A DNA stretch of 64,000 nucleotides from JAKCDU01 sp035551615 (GTDB taxonomy: Bacteria > Actinomycetota > Acidimicrobiia > Acidimicrobiales > Palsa-688). This document shows, in pieces, positions 50,585 to 58,922 of the stretch. Both the position numbers and the translations under genes were made by a program. The DNA lies in NCBI GenBank assembly GCA_035551615.1, contig DASZNC010000075.1, forward strand, positions 1 through 64,000. Reading direction: 5' to 3'. Under the pieces are notes generated by a model. The model saw nothing but the letters and a program-made list of their open reading frames with translations. It was not told the origin of the DNA and ran no database searches. Within the stretch, counting starts at the first letter, position 1. Every line of letters begins with the position of its first letter.

Positions 50585-50782
50585 CTACTCCTCAGATGCA
50601 TGGGCTTCTCCGTGGAACCGGTCATGAATTCCTCGCAGTGCGCCTGCGCTGAGCCCGTCCGGTATCTCCATTCCGTGTTCACCGGTCAAATGGTCAGACA
50701 AGGAATTCTCGGTCACCTCAACGCCATCATGGTCATGATCCGTTGATCGCTGCTCGCCCGCTGCGAGTTTCTCCTCCGCCAT
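50585..50782 (-). CDS. Small acidic hypothetical protein
   Basis: A protein of about 65 residues (ATG 50782; GTG 50791 adds three). It is acidic and His-rich: LSDHLTGEHGMEIPDGLSAG, then LRGIHDRFHGEAHASEE. The HLxxEHG and HxxxH pattern is seen in small actinobacterial proteins I cannot name; it could bind a metal, but this is only a guess. No signal or membrane segment. Antisense to a less likely plus frame. Confidence 0.5.
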   Translation of the reverse strand: MAEEKLAAGEQRSTDHDHDGVEVTENSLSDHLTGEHGMEIPDGLSAGALRGIHDRFHGEAHASEE

Positions 50783-50909
50783 CTCGTCCACCCATCAGGT
50801 CCTACCCCAAAAGGGCAGCGTAGGGACGGAACTGTTGCCGCTTCTGCCGATCACTGAACGCCATGATCACCGGCAGCCCTCGAGTTCAATCGTCTCATAT
50901 GGTGAGCGA

Positions 50910-51275
50910 ATGGCTTCGGTTCGCTCATGCAACGTCAACGACGTCTTGGCGTCACTCACCGAGCACTGGTCCCCACGAACGGTCGCAGTGATCAACGACT
51001 ACGACGTGCGGGTCGTGAAGGTCCTGGGTGAGTTCACCCGTCACCGCCATGTAGAGACAGACGAGTTCTTCCTCGTTCTGTCCGGTCGCCTAACCATCAG
51101 GATGTCGGACGGCGACGTGGTTCTCGAAGCGGGCGACAGCGCAGTGGTACCACGGGGGCGGGAGCATCAGCCTTGTGCAGCTATCGAAACGACGCTGCTG
51201 TTGTTCGAGCCGAGCGAGACAGTCAATACCGGTGACAGTCCCAGCGTTCTTACAGCACCGAGAAAGCTCGCCTGA
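50910..51275 (+). CDS. Cupin-domain protein
   Basis: A 121-residue single-domain cupin. Motif 1 reads GEFTRHRHVETDEFFLVLSG, with the H-x-H and Glu metal ligands, and motif 2 is GDSAVVPRGREHQP, with the last His. It should bind a divalent metal in a small beta barrel; enzymes, sugar-binding and sensor proteins share this fold, so function is unknown. ATG 50910 is preferred over TTG 50835, since the extra N-terminus is unlike cupins. It lies before a broken Clp_N gene. Confidence 0.8.
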   Translation: MASVRSCNVNDVLASLTEHWSPRTVAVINDYDVRVVKVLGEFTRHRHVETDEFFLVLSGRLTIRMSDGDVVLEAGDSAVVPRGREHQPCAAIETTLLLFEPSETVNTGDSPSVLTAPRKLA

Positions 51276-51290
51276 ACGCCTCGTTCAAGT

Positions 51291-51777
51291 TTGCCGCCCG
51301 ACACGCACGGGGAGGCACCGAGGTATTCCGCCGCGGCGGTGATCGGCGTGACGGCCGGAGCGGTGCGGTCTGACATCGCTGATGATGTCGGGCCCGCTAG
51401 TGCTGCGGCATCGGTCGGTTCCCGGCCGTTCTCGCCCCGGACCAAGAAGGTCCTGGAACTCTCGTTGCGAGAGTCTCTCCTCCAGGGTCGCAACTACATC
51501 GGCACCGGGCACCTGCTTCTCGGCTTGATCCGAGAGAGAGGGCGTAGACGCGAACCTGCTGATCGGCGCCGGCGTCGACCTCTCCCGGCTCCGACATATG
51601 GTGGCGTCAGTGGGTTGGCGCCCTGGAAGGCTCGGGCGACCGCTGACCAGTCGAGATGCGAGCCCGTCGGCGGTGACGTCGCGAAGAGCAGCCGCACCGC
51701 CCAAACCGCCAGAGCAGACGGCCCCACACCGAGGGCGGATGCTGCTCCCTCCGGCCCTGCGGCAACCTTCTGCGTAG
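51291..51777 (+). pseudogene. Frameshifted Clp_N-domain gene
   Basis: From about 51408 the plus strand reads RPFSPRTKKVLELSLRESLL, then NYIGTGHLLLGLIRE, the second Clp_N repeat of ClpC-like N-domain proteins. At a run of GA dinucleotides (about 51529-51540) the match moves to another frame: EGVDANLLIGAGVDLSRLRH, which completes the repeat. A single extra base explains it. The first repeat is mostly lost. The shifted frame ends at TAG 51775-51777. It would have been a stand-alone ClpN adaptor-like protein. Confidence 0.82.
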
Positions 51778-51815
51778 ATGTCGGACAGCCAAGACGACGA
51801 AAATGCCATCTTTGT

Positions 51816-52394
51816 TCAGTCGCTGGTGTCCCACTGCTGTTCGGTTCCCGGCGGGAGAGCGACATCGAAGGCGTTGAGCGTGAACGAAACCAGTGTGTAG
51901 TAGCCGCACAGCGTGACCAGCTCGATCAGCTGTTCATCGGGCAACACGCCTTGGGCCTCCCGGTGCGTCGCTTCGGACAAGCCGCCGGTCCGGACGAGTT
52001 CGGAAGCGACTGTGTAGACGATCCGTTGCTCGAAGTCGTCGCAGGCCGGCTCTTGTCCGGCCGCCAGGCTCGAGATGACCGCTTCGGGTACGCCGTGGCG
52101 GCGGGCCACGGCGGAGTGGGCGAACCATTCGAACTCGGCCTTGAAGTACGAGCCGACGGTGATGATGGCCAGTTCGATCAGCTTGCGGTCCAGCGCCATG
52201 TCATAACGCAGTGCTGAACCGAGAGCGGCCAACCGCGAGCCGATCCGCGGGGCTTGTACCCAGGCGTTGAATGGGCCCAACAGAGCCCCGTCACCGCTGG
52301 CGATGTGGTCCCCTCTCGACTCGACCAGTGAGTCATACAGAACCTGCCCCTCGTCGCCCAGTTCAGAACGGGCCTTCTGCGCCAGTCGATCCAT
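51816..52394 (-). CDS. Carboxymuconolactone decarboxylase (CMD) family protein
   Basis: A 192-residue all-helical protein of the AhpD/CMD fold: GPFNAWVQAPRIGSRLAALG, ELAIITVGSYFKAEFEWFAH with Glu and His, then GVPEAVISSLAAG. The AhpD Cys pair (CxxC) is absent; instead E-F-E-W-F-A-H is present, as in CMD members that act without thiols. It may hydrolyse or isomerise a lactone or act on peroxides; not assigned. ATG 52394. Convergent with nothing close on the left; the broken Clp_N gene ends 38 bases away. Confidence 0.85.
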   Translation of the reverse strand: MDRLAQKARSELGDEGQVLYDSLVESRGDHIASGDGALLGPFNAWVQAPRIGSRLAALGSALRYDMALDRKLIELAIITVGSYFKAEFEWFAHSAVARRHGVPEAVISSLAAGQEPACDDFEQRIVYTVASELVRTGGLSEATHREAQGVLPDEQLIELVTLCGYYTLVSFTLNAFDVALPPGTEQQWDTSD

Positions 52395-52744
52395 GGGCCG
52401 GAAATCTACCGAGTCCGGCCGGGGAATCCCGTCGGCCGGCCTTCACTACGCGACCAGCGAAGACCGGCGCGGCGGTTTGATCAGTTCGGATACACCCGTC
52501 ACGGTCGAAGCCGTCAAAGAGCTGTTCCACCCCGAGCCGGATCTTCACCTCGAGTTCGTCAATTTCCAACCGTGGCAGAGCCTTCAGCTCCTGGCACTGG
52601 ATGCGATCAAAGCGAAGGCGATGATTGACGCTCAGTACGTCGAACCATCCAGATGAAGGACAACGCCCTCTCGCCCGAGAGCAGCCTCGGCGCCGTCGCC
52701 CGGCCCTGCTCGACGGTCGCTATACCTACTGAAGGTGCTGCTGC
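52395..52744. other. Spacer with a possible very small gene
   Basis: A plus frame from TTG 52477 to TGA 52656 (59 codons) gives SSDTPVTVEAVKELFHPEPD then LQLLALDAIKAKAMIDAQYV. It has coding-like composition but no ribosome site stronger than GGCGG. The product would be a soluble helical protein of unknown role. The rest of the stretch shows nothing. Confidence 0.35.
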
Positions 52745-53206
52745 TCACCCGTTCAAGTAGTCGGCCAGGTTCGACAGGGAGGAGGTCAGTCCGGCGGCGT
52801 GGTCTTCAGGGGAGATTCCGTCGGGAACGTCGACGGCGATGATGTCGACGCGGCTTCCTCCTGCTACCGGGGTGACCTCCCAGGTCATGGTCATCGTGCC
52901 GGAATAGGCGGAGTCGTCAGAGACGAAGTCCACCGCCTGCACGACCCGGACGCCGGGGACGATGTCGACGATCCGAACCTCGACCACGTCGGAATCAGCG
53001 GTGGCCTTCCCCCTCGCTACGCTCGGATCGGCGTAGGTCAACACCATTCGGTATGACCCTCCCGGCCGGAGGTCGAATCGTTCGAACCTGGCGGTCATAC
53101 CGGAGGGAGGCAGCCATGCCAACAGGGCGTCCGGGTCGACGAGGGCGGCATAGACCGTCGCGGTAGGGGCTGCGATCACTCGTGAACCCTTGTCGCGGTG
53201 CGGCAC
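52745..53206 (-). CDS. SRPBCC / AHSA1-like domain protein
   Basis: A 153-residue protein of the AHSA1-type START-like fold: SRVIAAPTATVYAALVDPDALLAWLPPSGM at the start, then FDLRPGGSYRMVL, the long helix at the end (GLTSSLSNLADYL). Such proteins bind hydrophobic ligands in a central cavity. ATG 53206. It is divergent from the tyrosine recombinase gene starting at 53260. It is separate from the ArsR-AHSA1 fusion at 11808, though of the same fold. Confidence 0.88.
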   Translation of the reverse strand: MPHRDKGSRVIAAPTATVYAALVDPDALLAWLPPSGMTARFERFDLRPGGSYRMVLTYADPSVARGKATADSDVVEVRIVDIVPGVRVVQAVDFVSDDSAYSGTMTMTWEVTPVAGGSRVDIIAVDVPDGISPEDHAAGLTSSLSNLADYLNG

Positions 53207-53259
53207 GACCAGAGGCTACGCACCCCCACGGCCGGCCGGAAGACTTAGCCTGGGGCGCG

Positions 53260-54420
53260 ATGGCCGTCACCGAATCGAGCCCGACCCGACCGACCCGGCC
53301 GTTCCGCCCTCGTACCTTCCAGGTCACGGGCCCCACCCGAACGGACTCGACGACCCGCCCGCGGGGCCCGATCTACGGGGATACGGAAGTGGGCGCCAAC
53401 GGCCGACCGGTGGTGGACGGTGCCGGGCGGCCGGTCCGCAAGATCGTCGGGTGGGAGCAGCCGGGACACACGACCGCGTGCTGGGATCTGAAGATCAGCG
53501 CCGACGGGCACCGGTGGAGCGAACGCTTCTACGCCGCCGACCAGGCCCAGACGGCCAAGTCCGCCCTCGAAGCCGACTTCCTGGCCGGGTTGGCCTTCGA
53601 CCCGTCGTCCAGGACGTTCGTGGCCCGGCCGGCTCCGGCCGGCGGCGACGGCGGTGTCTCCGCGCCGGTCCCTGATCCACCAGTCGCCAGAGCGACCGGC
53701 TCGCCGGCCGGCCGTCACAGAGCGGCAACGGTCGGCCCGGTCGACCGGGCCATCATCCTGGCGCCCGGCCATGTCCGGGAACTGGCTGGCATCTGCGGAC
53801 AAGGTGCTTTCGGGCCGATGGCCGAGGCGTACATCCTCCTGCTGGGAGTAGCCGGCGGCCGACCGGGCGAGTCCGCAGCCGTGAGGACCCGCGATCTGAT
53901 CCTGACCCCCGGTGGCACTGGGCATGTCAGGTTCTCCCGGAGCGGCCGGCCACCGGTCCCGGCCTACCTCCTGGAACTCGACGACCACCCCGGGTGGGGC
54001 CCGCTCGGCGGGCGGGAGATCGCCGCCACCCGCACCGCACCGCTGCCCTCGGGCGCCGCCGCACGGATCCGGCACCTCATCGACCAGGGCGGCGGACGCG
54101 GTCCGTTGTTCGCCGGCTGGAACTGGGAGACCTTCGAACGGGACGTGTGGACCCCGGCCAAACAGACGATGGCCGTCGCCCATCAGACGTCCGACGACCT
54201 CGGGGAGATTGCTCTGGACCGGCTGCGTCTCTCCGATCTCCGCCATGCCGCGTGCGCCATGTGGCTGGCCACACCGGGACTGGATGTACGCGTCGCCGGC
54301 GCGTGGTCGGGTCACAAGCGGCTGACGGTCTTCCTCGATCTGTACCAGGGCGCCCCGTCCGGATCGCAGCAGGCGGCGGAGGCGGTGCTCGAGGCGGCGT
54401 GGGGTGTGGCAGGAGACTGA
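53260..54420 (+). CDS. Tyrosine recombinase / integrase-like protein with an altered active site
   Basis: A 386-residue protein of the phage integrase fold. Residues 1-150 form an N-terminal arm and core-binding part with disordered, Thr/Pro-rich start (unlike the compact SAM-like domain of XerC). The catalytic domain shows R201 in GGRPGES, R328 in SDLRHA, H352 in GHK and nucleophile Y362 in LDLYQG. The first His of the HxxR box is Ser (S325). It may still be active, or be degraded. It could be the integrase of a mobile element; no attachment site is visible. ATG 53260. Next gene is the MBL hydrolase, 31 bases on. Confidence 0.82.
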   Translation: MAVTESSPTRPTRPFRPRTFQVTGPTRTDSTTRPRGPIYGDTEVGANGRPVVDGAGRPVRKIVGWEQPGHTTACWDLKISADGHRWSERFYAADQAQTAKSALEADFLAGLAFDPSSRTFVARPAPAGGDGGVSAPVPDPPVARATGSPAGRHRAATVGPVDRAIILAPGHVRELAGICGQGAFGPMAEAYILLLGVAGGRPGESAAVRTRDLILTPGGTGHVRFSRSGRPPVPAYLLELDDHPGWGPLGGREIAATRTAPLPSGAAARIRHLIDQGGGRGPLFAGWNWETFERDVWTPAKQTMAVAHQTSDDLGEIALDRLRLSDLRHAACAMWLATPGLDVRVAGAWSGHKRLTVFLDLYQGAPSGSQQAAEAVLEAAWGVAGD

Positions 54421-54451
54421 GCCCGAGTCATATTGAGTGGAGGGGGTTGAC

Positions 54452-55744
54452 GTGGGACGGATCAGCGATATGGCCGAGCGGCACTGGCAGGGTGACGGTG
54501 ACCTCGTCTTCGACGAGCACCCCGTTCGGCCGATCGCCGATCGAGAAGCGGAGGAGATCGCCGACGGTGTGCTGTGCCTGAAGAGCCTGGCCAGCGTCAC
54601 CACCCTCGATACCGGGGACGGCTTGGTGATGCTCGACACCGGCGGGTTCTTCGACCGCGACATCGTCTACGACAGCGTCCGTTCGTGGCGGCCGACCGAC
54701 CGGCTCGCGGACGCCGTGTACTCCCACCATCACGTCGATCACGTCTTCGGCACTGCCCGCTTCGAAGCTGAAGCGGCCGATCGGGGCTGGTCGGGACCAA
54801 CCGTGTACGGCCACGCCGCCATGCCCGACCATTTCCGCCGGTATCAGCGCACCCCGGGTTGGAACGCAGCGATCAACCAGCGCCAGTTCGGGCTGCCGGT
54901 CGACAACTTCACGTGGCCGGTCGATTACCGCTTCCCCGATGTCACCTACGAGGATCGCCTGACGTTCAGGCGCGGCTCGATGACCTTCGAGTTGCACCAT
55001 GCCCGAGGCGAAACCGACGACGCCACGTGGACCTGGGTTCCGGGAGCCAAGGTGCTGCACCCGGGCGACCTCTTCATCTGGGCCGTCCCGAACGCCGGCA
55101 ACCCCCAGAAGGTGCAGCGCTATCTCAGCGACTGGGCCGTCGCCCTGCGGGAGATGGCCGGGCTGGGCGCCGAGATCATGGTCTCCGGCCACGGGCTGCC
55201 GATCTTCGGGACCGACCGGATCACCATCGCGCTCACGGACACGGCCGACCTGTTGGAATCGATCGAGACCCAGGTCCTGGACCTGATGAACACTGGCGCC
55301 ACCCTCGACCGGATAATCCACGAGGTGGAGGTGCCGGCCCATCTCCGGGACCGCCCCTATCTCCGGCCCGTCTACGACCATCCACAGTTCCTGGTTCGCA
55401 ACGTATGGCGCCGGTACGGAGGCTGGTATGACGGCGAGCCCGATCAGCTGCTGCCCGCCCCGCGAGCGCAGCAGGCCCGGATGTGGGTGGAGATGGCGGG
55501 CGGCGTCGGTGCCGTGATCCAGCGGGCCTCCGCCCTGGCCGACGCCGGGGACCTGCGGCTGGCCTGCCACCTGGTCGAGTACGCGGTGCTGGCCGATCCC
55601 GCCTCGGACGAGGCCCACCAGGCCCGTACCGACATCTACTCCCGGCGGGCGTCCGGCCAGGAGTCGTCGATGGCCCGCAACCTGATGATCCATGCGGCCG
55701 AGGCCAGCCGCCGTCACCGCCGGGACCTGGCCGGTCCCGGATAG
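54452..55744 (+). CDS. Metallo-beta-lactamase-fold hydrolase, alkyl sulfatase-like
   Basis: A protein of about 430 residues. The MBL metal motif is HHHVDH in AVYSHHHVDHVFG, with further ligands in HARGETDD, HPGD and SGHG. The C-terminal part (about 300-420), PRAQQARMWVEMAGG to LMIHAAEASRRH, matches the dimerisation domain of alkyl sulfatases (SdsA-like). It should hydrolyse an alkyl sulfate or a related ester with two zinc ions. GTG 54452 is chosen because GGAGGGGG precedes it by 5 bases; GTG 54437 is possible. A second MBL gene follows after 30 bases. Confidence 0.88.
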   Translation: MGRISDMAERHWQGDGDLVFDEHPVRPIADREAEEIADGVLCLKSLASVTTLDTGDGLVMLDTGGFFDRDIVYDSVRSWRPTDRLADAVYSHHHVDHVFGTARFEAEAADRGWSGPTVYGHAAMPDHFRRYQRTPGWNAAINQRQFGLPVDNFTWPVDYRFPDVTYEDRLTFRRGSMTFELHHARGETDDATWTWVPGAKVLHPGDLFIWAVPNAGNPQKVQRYLSDWAVALREMAGLGAEIMVSGHGLPIFGTDRITIALTDTADLLESIETQVLDLMNTGATLDRIIHEVEVPAHLRDRPYLRPVYDHPQFLVRNVWRRYGGWYDGEPDQLLPAPRAQQARMWVEMAGGVGAVIQRASALADAGDLRLACHLVEYAVLADPASDEAHQARTDIYSRRASGQESSMARNLMIHAAEASRRHRRDLAGPG

Positions 55745-55774
55745 TCGCCACCCGGAACCGGCAAGGAGCCGCCG

Positions 55775-56602
55775 ATGCCCCAGCTGTCCGCCGTCCTGCT
55801 CGGGACCGGCAACCCACTGCCTGACCCGAACCGGGCCGGGGCCGCCACCCTGGTCCGGGCCGATCACCGCACCTACCTGGTCGATGCCGGCCGAGGCGTG
55901 TGCATGCGCATGGCCGCCGCCGGCACCGTGCCCCTTCTGCTGAACGGCGTCCTGCTCACCCACCTGCACAGCGATCACATCTGCGATCTGAACGACGTGA
56001 TCACGACCCACTGGATCATGACCCGGGAGCCGACCGATCTGGTTGTCTTCGGCCCTCCGGGCACACAGGCCGTGGTCGACGGTTGCCTGGGCATGCTCGA
56101 AGCCGACATCGGGTACCGGCTAGCCCATCACGCCGATCTGAACTGGCGGCCGCAGGTTCGCGTGGCCGAGGTCACCGGCGGCGTGGTTGTCGACGAGGAC
56201 GGGTTCTCGGTGCGGGCCGGGGCGACCGACCACCGGCCGGTCGATCCGTCGGTCGGGTACCGGTTCGATCTCGGCGACCGGTCGATCGTGGTGGCCGGCG
56301 ACACGGTGCCGTGCCGGGGGCTGGACGAGTTGTGTCGCGGCGCCGACATCTACATCCAGACGGTGCTCCGTGACGACCTGGTCCGGGCCGTCCCGATGCA
56401 GAGGTTCGTGGACACCATCGACTACCACTCGACCGTGGAGCAGGCGGCCCAGACGGCGGCCCGGGCCGGCGTCCAGACGCTGGTGCTCACCCACCAGGTG
56501 CCGGCCCCGCTTCCCGGGACGGCCGATGAATGGATAGCGCGGGCCCGGCCGCACTTCTCCGGCCACATCGTCTTCGGTGAGGACCTGACGACGGTGCCCT
56601 GA
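55775..56602 (+). CDS. Metallo-beta-lactamase-fold hydrolase, ribonuclease Z-like
   Basis: A 275-residue MBL-fold enzyme related to RNase Z and arylsulfatase-like proteins. It shows LLGTGNPLPDP at the start, the metal motif THLHSDHICDL (H-x-H-x-D-H), further His and Asp ligands in ATDHRP, AGDTVPC and LTHQVPAP. The lack of a flexible exosite suggests it is not tRNase Z itself but a small-molecule hydrolase. ATG 55775. It follows the alkyl sulfatase-like gene on the same strand, so they probably work in one pathway, perhaps degradation of an ester. Confidence 0.9.
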   Translation: MPQLSAVLLGTGNPLPDPNRAGAATLVRADHRTYLVDAGRGVCMRMAAAGTVPLLLNGVLLTHLHSDHICDLNDVITTHWIMTREPTDLVVFGPPGTQAVVDGCLGMLEADIGYRLAHHADLNWRPQVRVAEVTGGVVVDEDGFSVRAGATDHRPVDPSVGYRFDLGDRSIVVAGDTVPCRGLDELCRGADIYIQTVLRDDLVRAVPMQRFVDTIDYHSTVEQAAQTAARAGVQTLVLTHQVPAPLPGTADEWIARARPHFSGHIVFGEDLTTVP

Positions 56603-56664
56603 TCCGGACCCGGCGCCCGGCTCCTGACCCGGCCCTCTTCCGTCGACGCCCGGGACCGGGTCGT

Positions 56665-57555
56665 TCAGCAGTGCGCCGGCTGGTAGAGAGCGGCCAACCC
56701 GGCCAGGTCCCCTCGCCGGTAGGTCGCATAGTCCTGGTCGACCGGGTTCATGATGACCGGACCTCCGAAGTGGGCCAGCCCCACGGCGTGGCCCAGCTCG
56801 TGGAGCAACACCGGGACCTCGCCGTTCCGGCCGGTTCCCTGCGCCAGTCGGCTGGAGATCTGCACCTGCGCATGCGAGAGCGACGCCTGGTACGAGTCCG
56901 ACCGGAACTCGACCTGGGTGACGCCCGCCTTATCGGCTTCTATCCCTGTGGACATCAGCGCAGACGACCAGGAGATCGTCACGTCGGCCGCACCGGTCAC
57001 GAGCCGGTAGTGCAAGCCGGTGGCCGCCGACAACTGGTTCAAGGCGTCATAGGTATCGGCGTCATAACCGACAGGCGCGTTCGTGCTGTCGATGGAAACG
57101 CGCAAAGTGCTGCATCGGGCCCACCGGGCCGGTGCCCCGCCGGCGCAATCCTCGAACGAGTACTGGGCCCCCTCCGGATAGATGCTGGCCGGGCAGGGCA
57201 CGATCTGGCCCACCGGCGTCGGCGTCAATCCGTCTCCGCGATAGAAGGGATGCTCCAGGTACAGGTAAGCGCCGAGGACGCCGACCGCAATTGCCAGTCC
57301 GATGTACTGCCGCTTCCGCGTCGGGGACGTCGACGACCGGGTCCGGGGCGCCCGCGAGGAGAACCGCCGCCGGCCCGATCGCCGAGTCGCATGTAACCCG
57401 TCGTCGAGCCGGGCCCGATACCGGTCGCCCCGCTCGCGGGCCCGCCGGCGCTCTGCTTCGAGGAGTCGCTCCGAGTGGGACAGCTCGCGGTTGCTCGCGC
57501 CCATGACGAAGAAGTCATCGAGTTCCGGTTCAGTCCAATCCGTCGCGTCATCCAC
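56665..57555 (-). CDS. Membrane-anchored matrixin-like metalloprotease
   Basis: A 296-residue protein. An Arg-rich cytosolic leader of about 80 residues contains a predicted coiled coil (ERLLEAERRRARERGDRYRA). One membrane helix follows (about 86-105), then an extracytoplasmic domain with the zinc motif HELGHAVGLAH and a Met-turn IMNPV, typical of metzincin matrixins. It should cleave proteins outside the membrane. A propeptide with a Cys switch is not obvious, though a Cys-containing region (ARCSTLR) precedes the domain. Start ATG 57555. Convergent with the MBL gene. Confidence 0.88.
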   Translation of the reverse strand: MDDATDWTEPELDDFFVMGASNRELSHSERLLEAERRRARERGDRYRARLDDGLHATRRSGRRRFSSRAPRTRSSTSPTRKRQYIGLAIAVGVLGAYLYLEHPFYRGDGLTPTPVGQIVPCPASIYPEGAQYSFEDCAGGAPARWARCSTLRVSIDSTNAPVGYDADTYDALNQLSAATGLHYRLVTGAADVTISWSSALMSTGIEADKAGVTQVEFRSDSYQASLSHAQVQISSRLAQGTGRNGEVPVLLHELGHAVGLAHFGGPVIMNPVDQDYATYRRGDLAGLAALYQPAHC

Positions 57556-57618
57556 CGCCCGTCCTCCTACCCCGGGCCGAAAGACTATCGGCCCGGTGCC
57601 GGCGGCGACAGACCCGGG

Positions 57619-58848
57619 TCAGGCTGCGGCGGCGTAGACGGCGTCGATGAGCTTCCGGGAGAAGACCGACGACGAACTCAGATCCGACCTGATGAAACCG
57701 AATGAGATCCGCCGGTCGGGATCGCAGAACGCCAGCTGGCCGCCGGCGCCGTCGTGCCCGTACGAGTTCGGGTTGGGGCCGAAACGGGGCTTCTCGCCGC
57801 GCATGTACGGATTCAACAGGTAGCCCAGCGACCGGCGCACCGGCTGCTTCATCAGCCACCTGGTCCCGAGCGGGGCGACCTGCATCATGATCTGGTCGGG
57901 CATGGAGATCTGCTGCACCTGGAACCGCCGCACCGTGTCGGCCGACACCAGCCGGGTGCCGTCCAACTCACCGCCGAGGGCCAGAAGGGCGTACGTCCGG
58001 GCCAGGCTCCGGGCCGTCGCCGTGCCGTTACCGAAGGGCAGTTCGGCGGTGAGGGCGCGCCGGCCGTTGAGCAGGGTCTCGCCCTGGTCCATCAGGCAGG
58101 TCCCCCCGGACGCGATGAACGCCTGCCCGGCGAGGGTGCCCGGGTCGCGCATCTTCTTGCTGACCGTTCCGAACAGGAGGCGCAACGGCCCGGGTAGGCC
58201 GTCGCTCATGTGGTCGACGAGGGTCGACACCCGATCGTGCTCGCTGGCCGGTGTCCCGATCCAGATGTCGAGCCCGAGCGGAACGGCCACTTCATCGTGG
58301 AAGAACTGCCCGACCGTCCGCCCGTCGATCCGCCGCACCAGCTCGCCGACCAGCCAGCCGTAGGTGGTGGCGTGGTACCCGAACCTCGTGCCCGCCGGCC
58401 ACCAGGCGGGCGCCGCCGCCAACGCGGCGGCGATGGCGTCGTAGTCGGACCAGCCGCTCCCGTCCCAGCCGACGGGAGGAACCTGGGACCCGAAGCCCAG
58501 TAGGCCGGACGTGTGGGTGAGGACGTGGCGGACGAGGATCGCTCCTTTGCCCTCCTGATCGAACTCCGGCCAGTACTTCGCCACCGGCGCGTCGACGTCG
58601 AGCAGGCCACGATCGAACAGCACCTGGGCGGACATGGTGCACAGGCCCTTGGTCGAGGACATGATCACCGACAGCGTGTCCTTGTCCCAGGCCACACCGG
58701 GCCGGGCGTGGCCGCCCCAGAGGTCGACGACCGGTTGGCCGCCGACGTAGGCGGCGAACGCACCGCCTCCGTCGCCCAGCCGGGCGACATCCGCGTCGAA
58801 GATGTCCGCCACTGTTCCGTAGCCGTCCGCCACCCAACCGTCGGTCAT
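57619..58848 (-). CDS. Beta-lactamase-fold serine hydrolase (EstB/class C-like)
   Basis: A 409-residue enzyme of the serine beta-lactamase/D-peptidase/EstB family. The S-x-x-K motif is SSTK (S64, K67), the Tyr motif lies in YHATTYGWLVGEL, and the third motif is near HDGAGGQLAF at the C-terminus. No signal peptide is seen, so it is more likely an intracellular esterase than a wall enzyme. ATG 58848. It lies downstream of the SDR gene on the same strand with 74 bases between; it could serve the same pathway. Confidence 0.92.
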   Translation of the reverse strand: MTDGWVADGYGTVADIFDADVARLGDGGGAFAAYVGGQPVVDLWGGHARPGVAWDKDTLSVIMSSTKGLCTMSAQVLFDRGLLDVDAPVAKYWPEFDQEGKGAILVRHVLTHTSGLLGFGSQVPPVGWDGSGWSDYDAIAAALAAAPAWWPAGTRFGYHATTYGWLVGELVRRIDGRTVGQFFHDEVAVPLGLDIWIGTPASEHDRVSTLVDHMSDGLPGPLRLLFGTVSKKMRDPGTLAGQAFIASGGTCLMDQGETLLNGRRALTAELPFGNGTATARSLARTYALLALGGELDGTRLVSADTVRRFQVQQISMPDQIMMQVAPLGTRWLMKQPVRRSLGYLLNPYMRGEKPRFGPNPNSYGHDGAGGQLAFCDPDRRISFGFIRSDLSSSSVFSRKLIDAVYAAAA

Positions 58849-58922
58849 TCAGCCCCTTCCTCTGCCGGCACCGTCCCAGTATGCGGGCGCCGCTCCGATG
58901 ACGACATCCGGCCGGCCGCCGC

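Noticed and set aside
53245..54663. Long minus-strand open frame opposite the integrase
   Set aside because: The plus-strand integrase has clear catalytic motifs; the minus frame has none and follows from high GC.
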